A program made the position numbers and the translations under genes. The notes beneath the pieces are model-generated. The model saw only the letters and a list, made by a program, of their open reading frames with translations. It was not told the DNA's origin and ran no database searches. A stretch of DNA of 64,000 bases, from assembly GCF_014655955.1 (NCBI RefSeq), contig NZ_BNBO01000016.1:1-64000 (forward strand). Reading direction: 5' to 3'. This DNA is from Kitasatospora indigofera (GTDB lineage Bacteria; Actinomycetota; Actinomycetes; Streptomycetales; Streptomycetaceae). Below are positions 1 through 8,965 of the stretch, one piece after another (the stretch's first letter is position 1; each line of letters starts with the position of its first letter).

Positions 1-1
1 C

Positions 2-55
2 ACCACCATGGTCGACGCCTCCAGCTGGAAGAGCGCCGGAGTCACCTGCAGCTGA
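2..55 (+). CDS. 3' end of a small ORF cut by the window edge
   Basis: An open frame entering from the left edge ends at TGA 53-55. The last residues read TTMVDASSWKSAGVTCS. The Ser/Thr/Cys-rich tail ending in Thr-Cys-Ser is reminiscent of a ribosomal-peptide (lanthipeptide-like) core, but no leader or modification enzyme is visible and it could be the end of any protein. The perfect hairpin starting 15 bases downstream supports that a real transcript ends here. Function not assignable from this fragment. Confidence 0.35.
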   Translation, partial: TTMVDASSWKSAGVTCS

Positions 56-69
56 CACCGCCCCGAACC

Positions 70-112
70 GGGCCGGTGCGGTGAGAACCTCCCGGACACA
101 CCGCACCGGCCC
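70..112 (+). terminator. Strong hairpin terminator
   Basis: A perfect 14-bp inverted repeat (left arm 70-83, right arm 99-112) with a 15-nt loop follows the stop codon at 55. GC-rich hairpins without a clear U tract are the usual terminator form in streptomycetes. Confidence 0.7.
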
Positions 113-472
113 ACCGGTCCGCCCATGCCCTCCCCGCGTCGCCGTGCCGCCGTGCCGCCGCCTCCGGGGAGACCCCCTGACCGCACCCGATCCCCGAGCC
201 GGCCTGTCCGTCGCGGGAGTCGACAAGCCTTTCGGAGGCCTTCGGCCGCTCGACGGCGTCACCGGGCGGGTGCTCCGCGGGAGCGGGCCACGGCCACCTT
301 GGAATGTCGCCGTCGCCCCGCGCCGGACGTGCCCGGCCCGTCCGCGGTCCGACCCGGCGGGACGTCCGGAGGACACCGGCCGCCCCGAGGTCGTCGGGCG
401 CCGCCCCGGACGACGCGGCGGGCCGGGCCGGCAGGTCGCCGGTACCGGACCTGCCGGTCGCCGGGGGTTCCG
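113..472. other. Intergenic, no gene seen
   Basis: The frames that stay open here are arginine/proline-rich on both strands, have no credible ribosome binding site and resemble no family. I regard them as GC-driven shadows. Beyond the terminator at the left edge I see no structured element. Confidence 0.5.
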
Positions 473-784
473 TCACGACACTCCGCGCGCGGAGAGGAGT
501 TCCAGCACCTCGCATCCCGCGGCGGTGAACCGCCGGACGAGGCCGCGCGCCTCGCTGTCGTCCAGGGAGAAGACGAACGGCCCCGGGACCAGCACCGTGC
601 GGTAACCGCCGTCGGCGGTCAGGCGCAACAGGTGTTCCAGTGCCGGCAACGGCGCGTGCGAGCGGAACCCGTTGTCCAGGTAGAGGTGGGGCCGGGCGAG
701 CCCGAGCCGGACGGCCTGGCCGAGCAGAGCCTCGTGGTGGCAGGCCATGCGCCAGGTGTCGTACGGGTAGCAGCGCAGGTACAT
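473..784 (-). CDS. Small resolvase-N-domain-like protein (copy 2)
   Basis: A 103-residue protein. The order of conserved blocks (YLRCYP at the N-terminus, YLDNGFRS near 35-42, VLVPGPFVFSLDD near 64-76, CEVLEL at the end) follows the nucleotide-fold topology of the serine recombinase N-terminal domain. The position that carries the catalytic serine in true resolvases (YxRVS) reads YLRCY here, so strand-exchange activity is not expected. It lies just downstream of a paralogue on the same strand (913-1317). The ATG is chosen because homology with the paralogue begins there; the Shine-Dalgarno-like GAGGAGG is about 37 nt upstream, too far to be certain. Cellular role unknown. Confidence 0.65.
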   Translation of the reverse strand: MYLRCYPYDTWRMACHHEALLGQAVRLGLARPHLYLDNGFRSHAPLPALEHLLRLTADGGYRTVLVPGPFVFSLDDSEARGLVRRFTAAGCEVLELLSARGVS

Positions 785-912
785 CGCGGTGGCGCCGGTG
801 TCCCGCGTGCGGCCCGCCGTCCGGTCCTCCTCGTGCGGGACCCCGCCGGGGCGGGCGACGGGCCCGGACCGGGGGCTCCCGGGGGCGGCCCGGGACGACA
901 GGCCGGCCCGGA

Positions 913-1317
913 TCACGTCCTCGTCCTTCCCGGCTCGGTCCGCCGGTCGGCGTCCGGCGGCGCGGATCCTCCCCCGCCGGGCGGGGGCAGCGTCAGGATG
1001 CGCCGGCAACCGGCAGCGGTGAGCAGGCGCACCGCGAGCCGCGCCTTCGCGTCGTCGACGGAGAAGACCCACGGCCCGGGCACGATGAGCACCCGGTGGA
1101 CGCCGTCCAGCACGGCCCGGGCCAGTTGTTCGAAACCGGGCCGGGGGCCGGTGGAGCGGCGGCCGTTGTCGAGGTAGACCGCGGGGGAGGGCAGCCCCAG
1201 GCGGCCGGCGAAGCGCTCCAGGGCCTCGCGGTGGCAGTCCACCGCCGAGCGGTTGTGCGGGTAGTACCGCAGGTAGGCAGCCGGGAGGAGACGCAGGGGC
1301 AGGTCGGGTGTGGTCAT
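913..1317 (-). CDS. Small resolvase-N-domain-like protein (copy 1)
   Basis: A 134-residue protein homologous to its downstream neighbour: YLRYYP near 15-20, a YLDNG-RS block, and VLIVPGPWVFSVDDAKAR in the middle. It has an extra low-complexity, Pro/Gly-rich tail of about 25 residues. An AGGGA site about 8 nt before the ATG supports the start. As in the paralogue, the catalytic serine of serine recombinases is missing (YLRYY). The pair looks like a local duplication. Such proteins occur in streptomycetes without an assigned function; a nucleic-acid or protein-interaction role is only a guess. Confidence 0.7.
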   Translation of the reverse strand: MTTPDLPLRLLPAAYLRYYPHNRSAVDCHREALERFAGRLGLPSPAVYLDNGRRSTGPRPGFEQLARAVLDGVHRVLIVPGPWVFSVDDAKARLAVRLLTAAGCRRILTLPPPGGGGSAPPDADRRTEPGRTRT

Positions 1318-1404
1318 GAGAATCGTCCCTGGGTGGTCGTACGGACCGGCCGGGGCGGCCGGCGTCGTTCGGACAGGGGTTCGGGCCGGGGGTCGGCCGG
1401 GCCG

Positions 1405-1860
1405 TCAGAAGGTGTTCAGGTCCGCCCAGTGGCTGGCGCCGGAGGGGAGCGGGCGGCTGCCGTGCGCGAAGGCGAGGACGTCGATGATGCCGCCGCCCCG
1501 TCCGCCCTCCTCCGGCGCTCGGCCCGCGCACCACGCCCCCTGCACGGAGGCCGGCCCGCCGTCGTCGACCTCGATGTGCACGGTGCGCCCGGAAGGGCGC
1601 TCCACGTGCAGGGCGACCGGCGGCAGCGCGTGTTCGACGGCGTTGGTGACGAGTTCGGAGACGACCAGCAGAGCCAGCTCCGTGGTGTCCTCGTCCACGC
1701 CCCACTCCCGCAGGGCGGTACGGGCGATCCGGCGGGCCGCGCGCACCGAGCCGGGGTGGTGCGCAATGGCCCGGACCACGGGCAGCGCGCCCGCCGCGGC
1801 TCGGCCGCGCCCCGTTCGCGGGTCGTCGACGGTGGTGGTTGTCCCGGGGCTCGGTCCCAT
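1405..1860 (-). CDS. RsbW/HATPase_c_2-family ATP-binding protein (anti-sigma type)
   Basis: A 151-residue single-domain GHKL ATPase of the SpoIIAB/RsbW class. The N-box reads LVVSELVTNAVEHA (about residues 69-82) and a degenerate G1 box reads VDDGGP. Many such proteins in Streptomyces are anti-sigma kinases or partners of PP2C phosphatases and STAS antagonists. None of those partners is next to this gene, so its target is unknown. The start at 1860 is preferred over a longer frame because AGGAGG lies 5-6 nt upstream. The C-terminus ends in a short poorly conserved tail after a GGRGGGI glycine run. Confidence 0.85.
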   Translation of the reverse strand: MGPSPGTTTTVDDPRTGRGRAAAGALPVVRAIAHHPGSVRAARRIARTALREWGVDEDTTELALLVVSELVTNAVEHALPPVALHVERPSGRTVHIEVDDGGPASVQGAWCAGRAPEEGGRGGGIIDVLAFAHGSRPLPSGASHWADLNTF

Positions 1861-2727
1861 GATCGCCTCCTGCTGGGTGTCATCGAGGCCGCTGGTCCGC
1901 ATTCCGTCGGCAGTGCAATTGCCTCTGATTCCAGAAAACGGCACAGGACGGGTCAAAAGCCACCGAAAAGAGGCTTGTCCTGATAACGAATGGAGCCGAT
2001 GGCAGGCGACCCCTGGGTAATTCCCGGGCCATTAATAGGGGATGCCTGGGTAGTGCCGCGCGCCGGGTACGGGGATGGGTAGGTAGTCGCCTCGTACGAC
2101 GGACAGCCCCGCGAGGACGGGGCGGCCGCTTCGCCGCACCCGCGGGGGCGGAGGCGGACCGCCGGCGCCCCCCTCCGGCCCGAAGGCCAGTCTGACATGG
2201 GTCGATGGTACTCGCGGCGGCCCGCTCCGGCCCGGCCTCCAGCCGGTCGGGCCCACCGGCCCCGCAGTCCGGGGGACCGGCGCCGGCCGGCCCGGGGCCG
2301 GGCCGCGCCGACGGGCGACCGGAATGCCCTCACCCCGCGAAATGCCCCGGCGGATCACCGGCCGGGAATTCGACAGGTCTACGGAGTGCGCCGAGCCGGA
2401 ATTCCGGCGGGCGTCGGAAGCGGCGATTCCCTGGAAACAGGACGGCCCGGACCACCCGGGCGGTTGCTGCGCCGGATCGTGCCGTCCGACGGGCCGCGCG
2501 GCACGATCGGCCCACCGAACGTTGCCGGTGAGCACCGACCGGGCGTGGCTGTCCGGCCGGTGGTCGGTGGCGAAGTGGTGGACCGCCCCAGGGCCACGTC
2601 CTCGCGCCACGCCGGCCAGGTCCTCGCGCCACGCCGGCCCCGGCCGAGGCCGGGGCCGACGCAGGTCCTGCTCGGTCACCTCCGGCCGGCCGGCCCGGAT
2701 GCGCGCACCCGGGCCGGCCGTGCCCGC
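1861..2727. other. Long intergenic region with an AT-rich island
   Basis: No convincing gene. The first 200 bases (about 1890-2045) are clearly less GC-rich than the surroundings and include ATTAAT and GGGTAATT/GGGTAGT words, so promoters for the flanking divergent or downstream genes are likely here. The longer open frames on both strands (1953-2333, 2032-2679, 2197 onward) lack family resemblance and ribosome binding sites. Confidence 0.45.
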
Positions 2728-4845
2728 TCAGCGGCAGGTCAGAGCCGGGGCCGCCCAGTCGGCGTGGTCGTAGAGGGCGGACCCGTGCGGGTCGACGTGC
2801 AGCCGGAGCCAGGTCAGGCCGGTCAGGTTCGCGGTCACCGCGACGGGTGCCGAGGCGCCGGTCACCGCGCCGCTGTCGGCGACCTTCGTGTCGTCCCCGA
2901 AGACCTGGAAGATGACGTCGCCCGGGTGGCCGGCCATCTCGTCGTCGACACCGACGGTGCTGGTGAAGGAGGAACAGGCGCCGCCGAGGTAGTACAGGAT
3001 GTCGCTGGTGGCGTTGGTCCCGAGCCCCTTCGGATAGGTGGTGCCACGGATGCTGAGCGGCTTTCCGTCACCGGCGCCCTTCCCGCCGTTGCTCCGGTCC
3101 TTCTCCACCGGGCCCCAGCCGTTGGTGGCCGACACCCAGGTCACCGCCGACAGCCCGACCGTGCCGGTGGGCGGGGCGGGGAGCACCTGGACGCCGATTT
3201 CACGCCGGGCCACGGTCACCGTGTGCCCGTCGCCCCAGGCGTAGGTGACGACGAGTGGGATCAGGTAGCTCCCCGGGGCCGCCCCGGCGGGCGCGGTCAC
3301 GTTCCAGGTCGTGGTCAGTGTCTTCTCGCTGGCCAGGGTGGCCCTGGACCACGCGTTCGACGAGCTGACGCTCCAGCCGCCGGACGGGGCGCCGGTGACG
3401 CGTACGTCCGACAGGGTCGCCTTCCCGTAGTTGGTGACCGTGCTGGTGAAGGTCGCCGACCGGCCCGGGGCGACAGCGAGGTCGGTCCCGACGGGGTTCG
3501 CGGGCGCCTGCGCCGACACCAGGACGAGCGGCTGGACGGTGGAGAAGTCCCCGATCGCCTTGACCCGGTAGACGGCGGTGCCGTGCGCCGGCACGTCGGC
3601 GCTGATGGTGCCGGCGGTCTCGAAGGTGCCCTTCGACCACAGGTCCTTGACCCGATAGGCCGCCGAGGCCGGCAGCCCGAGCTGGCCGCTCCGGATGCTG
3701 ATGCCGGCCGGTGCGTCGGTGGGGTTGTAGAGGGCCACCGCGCGGTCGCCGTTCGCCAGCGGCTTGCTGAGGACCATGGTGCCGTTGGCGGAGGCGACGA
3801 TCTGTCCCTGGACACCGAGGCTGTCCTGGTCGACGGCGATGAGATCGGCGTTGGTGAGGATCGCCATCGTCTCGGGGGTCGCGGTGCGCAGGTCGGTGCC
3901 GATCAGCAGGGGCGCGGCCATCACCGCCCACATCGCGAAGTGGGTCCGGTACTCGGTGTCGGTCATGCCGCCGTTCCCGACCTCCAGCATGTCCGGGTCG
4001 TTCCACGCGCCGGGCCGGGCGTACTGGGCGAGTGAGGCGTTGGCCGCGATGATCTTCTTCACGCTGGCCCAGCCGTCGTAGATGTCCCCGGTGGTGCGCC
4101 ACAGACTGGCCATGGAGCTGCCCCAGGTCCAAGGGTTCTGCACACCCCACTGGCACAGCGAGTAGACGATCTTCCGGCCGGACTTCCCGAGCGCGTCGGC
4201 CATCGCCTGGTAGCGGGCCATGTGCTGCGCCTGGGTGCTGGAGTTCTCCTTGGTGGTACCGCAGTTGTCGTACTTGAGGAAGTCCACGCCCCAGGCGGCG
4301 AAGTCGTTCGCGTCGGTCTGCTCGTGGCCGAGGCTGCCCGGGAAGTGCTGGCAGGTCTCCGTTCCCGCCGACTCGTAGATGCCCAGTTTGAGACCGAGGC
4401 CGTGCACGTAGTCGGCCGTGCCCTTGATCCCGTCGGGGAACTTGACCGGGTCCGGCACGAGGTGGCCCTGGGCGTCGCGGGTCTTGGTCATCCAGCAGTC
4501 GTCGATGTTGACGTAGGTGTAGCCGGCGGCCTTGAGGCCCTTGTCGACGAACAGGTCGGCGGTCTGCTTGACGAGCTGCTCGTCCACGTCGCAGCCGAAG
4601 GAGTTCCAGTCGTTGAACCCCATCGGCGGCGTCTTGGCGTAGCCGACCGGCACGGCCGCGGAGGCGGACTGGGACTGGACGACCTGGAGCGTGCCGACGG
4701 CGCTGAGCGCCGCCAGCACCATGGCCCCGGAGGTGAGGACCGCGGTCCCCCTCCTGCGGGCAGCCGCCGGCCGGCCGGCCGGCAGCGGGTGAGGGGCGGG
4801 GGCGGAATCTGCCGCCCGGAATCTGTCGGCCCGGAATAAGCGCAT
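2728..4845 (-). CDS. Secreted alpha-galactosidase, GH27 with NPCBM domain
   Basis: A 705-residue exported glycoside hydrolase that removes terminal alpha-galactose from oligosaccharides or galactomannan. The N-terminus has arginine-rich and hydrophobic segments (about 30-65) consistent with a long Streptomyces signal peptide ending near ASA. The GH27 catalytic domain starts with KTPPMGFNDWNSFGC (71-85); the nucleophile is Asp193 in FLKYDNC and the acid/base Asp lies in WNDPDML (281-287). It is followed by a small beta domain, a NEW3-type Ig-like domain (about 437-555) and a C-terminal NPCBM domain (about 560-705) with the typical KGLGTNA motif. AGGAG lies 5 nt before the ATG. It stands alone; no regulator or transporter for galactosides is adjacent. 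Confidence 0.95.
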   Translation of the reverse strand: MRLFRADRFRAADSAPAPHPLPAGRPAAARRRGTAVLTSGAMVLAALSAVGTLQVVQSQSASAAVPVGYAKTPPMGFNDWNSFGCDVDEQLVKQTADLFVDKGLKAAGYTYVNIDDCWMTKTRDAQGHLVPDPVKFPDGIKGTADYVHGLGLKLGIYESAGTETCQHFPGSLGHEQTDANDFAAWGVDFLKYDNCGTTKENSSTQAQHMARYQAMADALGKSGRKIVYSLCQWGVQNPWTWGSSMASLWRTTGDIYDGWASVKKIIAANASLAQYARPGAWNDPDMLEVGNGGMTDTEYRTHFAMWAVMAAPLLIGTDLRTATPETMAILTNADLIAVDQDSLGVQGQIVASANGTMVLSKPLANGDRAVALYNPTDAPAGISIRSGQLGLPASAAYRVKDLWSKGTFETAGTISADVPAHGTAVYRVKAIGDFSTVQPLVLVSAQAPANPVGTDLAVAPGRSATFTSTVTNYGKATLSDVRVTGAPSGGWSVSSSNAWSRATLASEKTLTTTWNVTAPAGAAPGSYLIPLVVTYAWGDGHTVTVARREIGVQVLPAPPTGTVGLSAVTWVSATNGWGPVEKDRSNGGKGAGDGKPLSIRGTTYPKGLGTNATSDILYYLGGACSSFTSTVGVDDEMAGHPGDVIFQVFGDDTKVADSGAVTGASAPVAVTANLTGLTWLRLHVDPHGSALYDHADWAAPALTCR

Positions 4846-5619
4846 GAGGACTCCTCAGGTGGGGGTCTTGAGCGGCCTGGTGAGCCAGGGGGCGGCCGGG
4901 GGCCCGGGGGTGGACGTGGTGTGCGTCGCGACCGGGAGCCCGGGGCCTTGGCGGCCGCTCGGGTGCGGATCCGGCAGGGCGGGGGCCCTGTCCGTGATCG
5001 GATCTGTTGTTTTCCGCCCGCTTGCCGATGCCTTGCGTCGCCGCCTCCCTCCGGTCACCCGGTGGGTGACCGCCGCGTCGGCAGGCCGTGCGCCGGCGGG
5101 GCGAGGTGGGTCGGAGGTTCCGCGGTGGCCGTCGACGGTGGGTGGGAATGCCGGCGGCTGGCCCTCGGTGGTCAGGGTCAACCTGGCCGGGCACGCCGCC
5201 GACGTCCCGTCATCGGGTGCGAACGAGGCGGTTGAGCGCGTGCGCCGTGCGTCGGTGGTGACGGACGAGGACCTCGGGGGAGTGCGTGCGGGGCTCCTCG
5301 GTGAGGCCGGTGAGGCCGAAGGCGACGGGCGCCGGCGGCCGGGGGCTGAGCGGGGATCGGCCGGGCGGGACGCTCCCGGCATGGGTTCCCCCGGGTGCGG
5401 CTCCTTGGCTGACACCCCCTGGAAGCATTCGCAGTCCTCCCACAAGAGTCAACATTAAGCGTCGGATACCGACAGGATGAGACGGTATTCCCACCGCTAT
5501 CGCTCAGGCAAGAGGGCGTCGTCGATCGATTCCCGGATTTCGATGTTGGTTTCTGTTCGAATGGCGTGCCGGGGTGGGCGTCGGTCGAACCCGGGGTGAG
5601 CCGGCCACGATCCGGGTGA
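4846..5619. other. Upstream region of the alpha-galactosidase, no gene seen
   Basis: About 770 bases without a supportable gene. Open frames on both strands are low-complexity. A locally less GC-rich patch around 5440-5560 could hold promoters. No clear operator or repeat recognised. Confidence 0.45.
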
Positions 5620-5859
5620 CGCCGTGGATGTGCGACCCCGAAGGCTCCGGGAGCCGGGGCCACCTGCGAGAAGGGTTCGCCGGGCGCCTCGGCGCACTTC
5701 CACGCGAAGGCGGCGGAGCCGTTCCTCGTCCTCGACGGCACGACGCGCATCCTCATCGCGGGCGAGGTACTGACACCGGGGAAGGGAGGCTTCCTCCGGG
5801 TGCCGCCCACGGTGCCGCCGGCCCGGCGTGCCACCGGTGTTGGAACGCGTTGGACGTGA
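5620..5859 (+). pseudogene. Cupin-domain gene remnant
   Basis: In the frame ending at TGA 5857-5859 the translation contains AHFHAKAAEPFLVLDGTT followed by GEVLTPGKGGFLRVPPTVP. This is the classic order of cupin motif 1 (HxH...E) followed by a turn and PGxxxxVP. The frame has an in-frame stop at 5617-5619, no start codon before the HFH motif, and breaks off where cupin motif 2 (H-A-F) should follow. It therefore looks like a decayed small cupin gene rather than a working one. The neighbouring membrane-protein gene starts about 200 bases downstream and is unrelated. Confidence 0.45.
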
Positions 5860-6056
5860 GCCGGGACCGCGGTCCTCAACCGGCTGCCGGGCCGGCGTCC
5901 GGCACAGCGCCGGTCACCGGTCGCCGGGCGGCCGGCGGGGCGATGTGGGCGAGGACACGGTTGCGGCCGGGTTCGGCCCGGCCGGCCCGGGTACGTTCCC
6001 TGCCGGAGCGTACGGGGGTGCGCCGTCGGGCGGCGTGGGGGAGGAGCGGACCGGTC

Positions 6057-6371
6057 ATGGCGGTGGTGATCCTGCTGCTTCTGCTCGGCGCCGGTGCGGG
6101 CCTGGTCCTGACCGGCGTCGGCAAGCTGCAGACCGAGGTGCCCACCTGCTACGGCCGGCCGATGGCACCGGGCGACACCTGCGTGGCGCACTCCACCGGT
6201 CCGGTCACCGACGGCATGCCCACGCCCCAGGACAGCACCTACCAGGAGCAGTTGGACAGCCTCACCAGTGGCGGCTGGACCTCGATCGGGCTCGGCCTGG
6301 TACTGCTGGCGCTCGGCGTGCTGATCGGCGTCACCTGGGCGACCGGCGCCGGCCGCGACCGGCCGCGCTGA
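6057..6371 (+). CDS. Small two-helix membrane protein
   Basis: A 104-residue protein with an N-terminal hydrophobic helix (about 1-22), a central extracytoplasmic loop with CYGRPMAPGDTC (two cysteines that could form a disulfide) and a second helix (about 75-97) ending in a basic tail. The ATG is chosen because GGAGGAG lies 10 nt upstream; the open frame extends further but without coding character. Proteins of this plan with the cysteine-flanked MxPGD loop are widespread in actinomycetes and uncharacterised. Confidence 0.75.
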   Translation: MAVVILLLLLGAGAGLVLTGVGKLQTEVPTCYGRPMAPGDTCVAHSTGPVTDGMPTPQDSTYQEQLDSLTSGGWTSIGLGLVLLALGVLIGVTWATGAGRDRPR

Positions 6372-6558
6372 ACGGGTCCGCGGCGGGCCCCGGTGGGCGG
6401 GAGCCGGCCGGTGCCGACCGGGGCGGGGGCGCCCCGACGGACAGGGTTCACGCTCCCGCCACCGCCTGACCATCCTGCGGCCACCGGTTGAGCCGTCGGT
6501 ACTGGCTGGATGTGCGCCAGCACCGATCGCTGTCAGCCGCAGACCCGCAGGAGAGCCC

Positions 6559-7947
6559 ATGAGCACCGGCCCCGCCCCCGCACCGTTCCCGCAGCGTCGC
6601 CGCCCGGGCCTCGGGGTGCTCGCCGCCGCCGCGGCCGGCGCGCTCGCGCTGGGCGGCCTGAGCGGGCTCACCACCCCCGCCGCCGCGGCCGGTGCGCCCG
6701 CCGCGGCGGCCGCCCTGCGGGCCCAGCCCGGTGATCTGCTGGACGTGACCCTGGACCAGGTGCGTCCCACCCAGTCCTCGATCGGCTACGACGAGGTCTA
6801 CTACAAGCTCGGCCGCTACACCTCGCCCAAGGACGAGCTCAACGGGAACATCAACAAGCGCTTCGACGACTGGTGCGAGACCAACGGCCAGGGCGTCGCG
6901 GCCTCGGTGCAGCCGGGTGCCCGGCTCGCCGACCCGTCCAGCTTCACCTGCACCATCGCGCTGGGCGAGGAGACCGACGCCGCCCGCGCCGAGATGAAGA
7001 CCGTCGTGGTCGGTCCGGGCGGCGCGCTCTACCTGACGGACGGCCACCACACCCTCACCTCCTTCCTGGAGGCCCCGGACGGCGGCCCGCGCCTGCACAT
7101 CCGCCTGAAGGTGCAGGCGAACCTCGCCGACCTGTCGCCGGCCGCGTTCTGGCAGGCCATGCGGGACCGCAACTGGGTCCGTCTGGTGGACGAGAAGGAC
7201 CAGCCGGTCACCGTCGACCAGCTGCCGCAGCGCCTGGGCCTGGCGTACTTCCACGACGACCCGTCCCGCAGCCTGGTCTACTTCACCCGCGACATCGGCT
7301 ACTCGGTGCCGGACGACGCGGCCGAGTACCTGGAGTTCCTCTGGGGCGACTGGCTGCGCGGCCAGGGCATCGCCCTGCCCGGCTCCTACGACCCGGCCGA
7401 CTCCGCCTCCTACCTGGCGGCGGTCCGGACGGCCTCGCAGGCGATGTCCGCCGTGCCCGGCGACACGGTGATCGCGGACGGCCGTACCGCGGACCAGCTG
7501 GGCCGGCTGACCCCGTGGAACGCCGGCAAGAAGCCCACCGGCGGCGAGTTCGGCAAGCTGAGCGCCCCGATCACGGACGCCAAGCCCGGCAAGATCGCCT
7601 ACGCCCTGGACCTCCGCGCCGAGGTCCCGGCGGGACCGGCCTGCACGACCACCGTGACCGGCAGCCACACCGGCCCGCTGGTGGTCGCCACCGGCACCAC
7701 CTGCCTCACCGCCGCCCGGCAGACCGGCCCGGTCGTGGTCCGCGCCGGGGCGAGCCTGGTGGTCCGGGGTTCGGAGCTCACCGGCCCGGTGCAGGCGGTC
7801 GGCGCCGGCACCGTGCAGTTCTGCGGCACCGTCCTCAACGGCCCGCTGAGCGTGGTGAACACCCGCGACCACCTGACCCTGACCGGCCCCGGCTGCACCC
7901 CGAACTCCCTGAACGGCCCGGTCCAGCTGGTCGGCAACCACTCCTGA
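6559..7947 (+). CDS. Secreted ParB/Srx-fold (ParBc_2) protein
   Basis: A 462-residue exported protein. Residues 1-44 form a signal peptide (RRR, a long alanine/leucine core, AAAA cleavage region). The central domain (about 58-340) matches the ParB-like nuclease family known as ParBc_2: LDVTLDQVRPTQSSIGYDEV near 61-80 and the signature LYLTDGHHTLTSF at 158-170. The C-terminal 105 residues are a Thr/Gly/Val-rich, two-cysteine beta-type module with repeated G-P-(L/V)-x-V units, often appended to actinomycete secreted proteins. AGGAG lies 5 nt before the start. The substrate is unknown; nuclease activity should not be assumed for an exported member. Confidence 0.85.
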   Translation: MSTGPAPAPFPQRRRPGLGVLAAAAAGALALGGLSGLTTPAAAAGAPAAAAALRAQPGDLLDVTLDQVRPTQSSIGYDEVYYKLGRYTSPKDELNGNINKRFDDWCETNGQGVAASVQPGARLADPSSFTCTIALGEETDAARAEMKTVVVGPGGALYLTDGHHTLTSFLEAPDGGPRLHIRLKVQANLADLSPAAFWQAMRDRNWVRLVDEKDQPVTVDQLPQRLGLAYFHDDPSRSLVYFTRDIGYSVPDDAAEYLEFLWGDWLRGQGIALPGSYDPADSASYLAAVRTASQAMSAVPGDTVIADGRTADQLGRLTPWNAGKKPTGGEFGKLSAPITDAKPGKIAYALDLRAEVPAGPACTTTVTGSHTGPLVVATGTTCLTAARQTGPVVVRAGASLVVRGSELTGPVQAVGAGTVQFCGTVLNGPLSVVNTRDHLTLTGPGCTPNSLNGPVQLVGNHS

Positions 7948-7965
7948 ACACCGCACCGCACCTCG

Positions 7966-7998
7966 CCGACGGCCGCTCCGCACCGGGGCGGCCGTCGG
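7966..7998 (+). terminator. Hairpin terminator after the ParB-like gene
   Basis: Perfect 11-bp inverted repeat, arms 7966-7976 and 7988-7998. It lies between the convergent ParB-like and LysR genes, so it may act in both directions. Confidence 0.6.
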
Positions 7999-8050
7999 GC
8001 GCCGCGCCCCGGCACCCGGGCCCGGTACAGGAGTTGACGGGCGGGCGGGT

Positions 8051-8965
8051 TCAGGGGCTGACCGGCAGGCGCCCGCCCAGCCGGGTGGTGAGTTCGTCCA
8101 CCAGGGCTTGGACGAGGGCCGGCCGGGGGCCCGGGCGGGTGGCGCAGTACCAGGTGCGGGTCATCGGCTCGGCACCGATCCGGACCAGGGCCAGGCCGTG
8201 CGAGGCGACGTACGGGGCGGCGACCCAGCCGGGCAGGACGGTGGCGCCCTGGCCGCCGGCCACCATCTCGATCACCAGGTCGGTGATGACCGGCATGGTG
8301 GTGATCCGGCCCGGGCGGGCGCCGTGCGGGAGGGGGAGCGGGGTGGCGGGGACCCGGCTCTGGTCGTAGAGGTCGTAGAGGACCAGCCGGGAGTCGTCGA
8401 AGTCCCGTGCGGTGAGGTGGGGGAGGGCGGCCCAGGGGTGGGTGGCCGGCACCACGGCCACCATCTCGTCCTCGAACAGCCGGACCAGGTCGACCCGGTC
8501 CATCTCGGGGTCCGCCTTGGTGATCAGGGCGACGTCGAGGCGGTCCTCCAGCAGGGCGGTGATCAGGGTGTCGCCGGGGAGCGTCTCGATCCGCACCTCG
8601 GCGTCCGGGCAGCGGTCGCGGAAGCCGTGGATGACGGGCGGCAGCCACTGGAAGGTGGTGCTGCACTGGACGGCGAACCGGACCCGGCGGTCCCGGCCGT
8701 CCCGCAGCTCCCGCACGTCACGGGTGGCCGAGGCCAGCTCGGCGATGACCTGACGGGCCGCCAGCAGCATCCGCCGGCCGGCCGCGTTCGGCACCAGCCG
8801 GCGTCCCTGCCGGTCGAAGAGCTGGACGCCGAGCCGCTCCTCCATCCTGGTCAGCCGCTGGCTCAGGGCGGGCTGGCTGACGTAGAGGCGTTCGGCGGCG
8901 GCGGTGAGGGATCCGGTGTCGGCCACCGTGTCGAGCAGTTCGAGGTCGCGCAGATCGACATCCAT
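8051..8965 (-). CDS. LysR-family transcriptional regulator
   Basis: A 304-residue LTTR. The winged-helix DNA-binding domain occupies residues 1-60 (AAAERLYVSQPALSQRLTRM, then GVQLFDR). A periplasmic-binding-like effector domain runs from about 90 to 295. It is divergent from the SDR oxidoreductase at 9069 with about 100 bases between the starts, the classic LTTR arrangement, so that gene is the likely target. A T-N11-A dyad overlaps its own start codon, suggesting autorepression. The subgroup resembles MetR-like regulators, but the ligand cannot be told from sequence. Confidence 0.93.
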   Translation of the reverse strand: MDVDLRDLELLDTVADTGSLTAAAERLYVSQPALSQRLTRMEERLGVQLFDRQGRRLVPNAAGRRMLLAARQVIAELASATRDVRELRDGRDRRVRFAVQCSTTFQWLPPVIHGFRDRCPDAEVRIETLPGDTLITALLEDRLDVALITKADPEMDRVDLVRLFEDEMVAVVPATHPWAALPHLTARDFDDSRLVLYDLYDQSRVPATPLPLPHGARPGRITTMPVITDLVIEMVAGGQGATVLPGWVAAPYVASHGLALVRIGAEPMTRTWYCATRPGPRPALVQALVDELTTRLGGRLPVSP

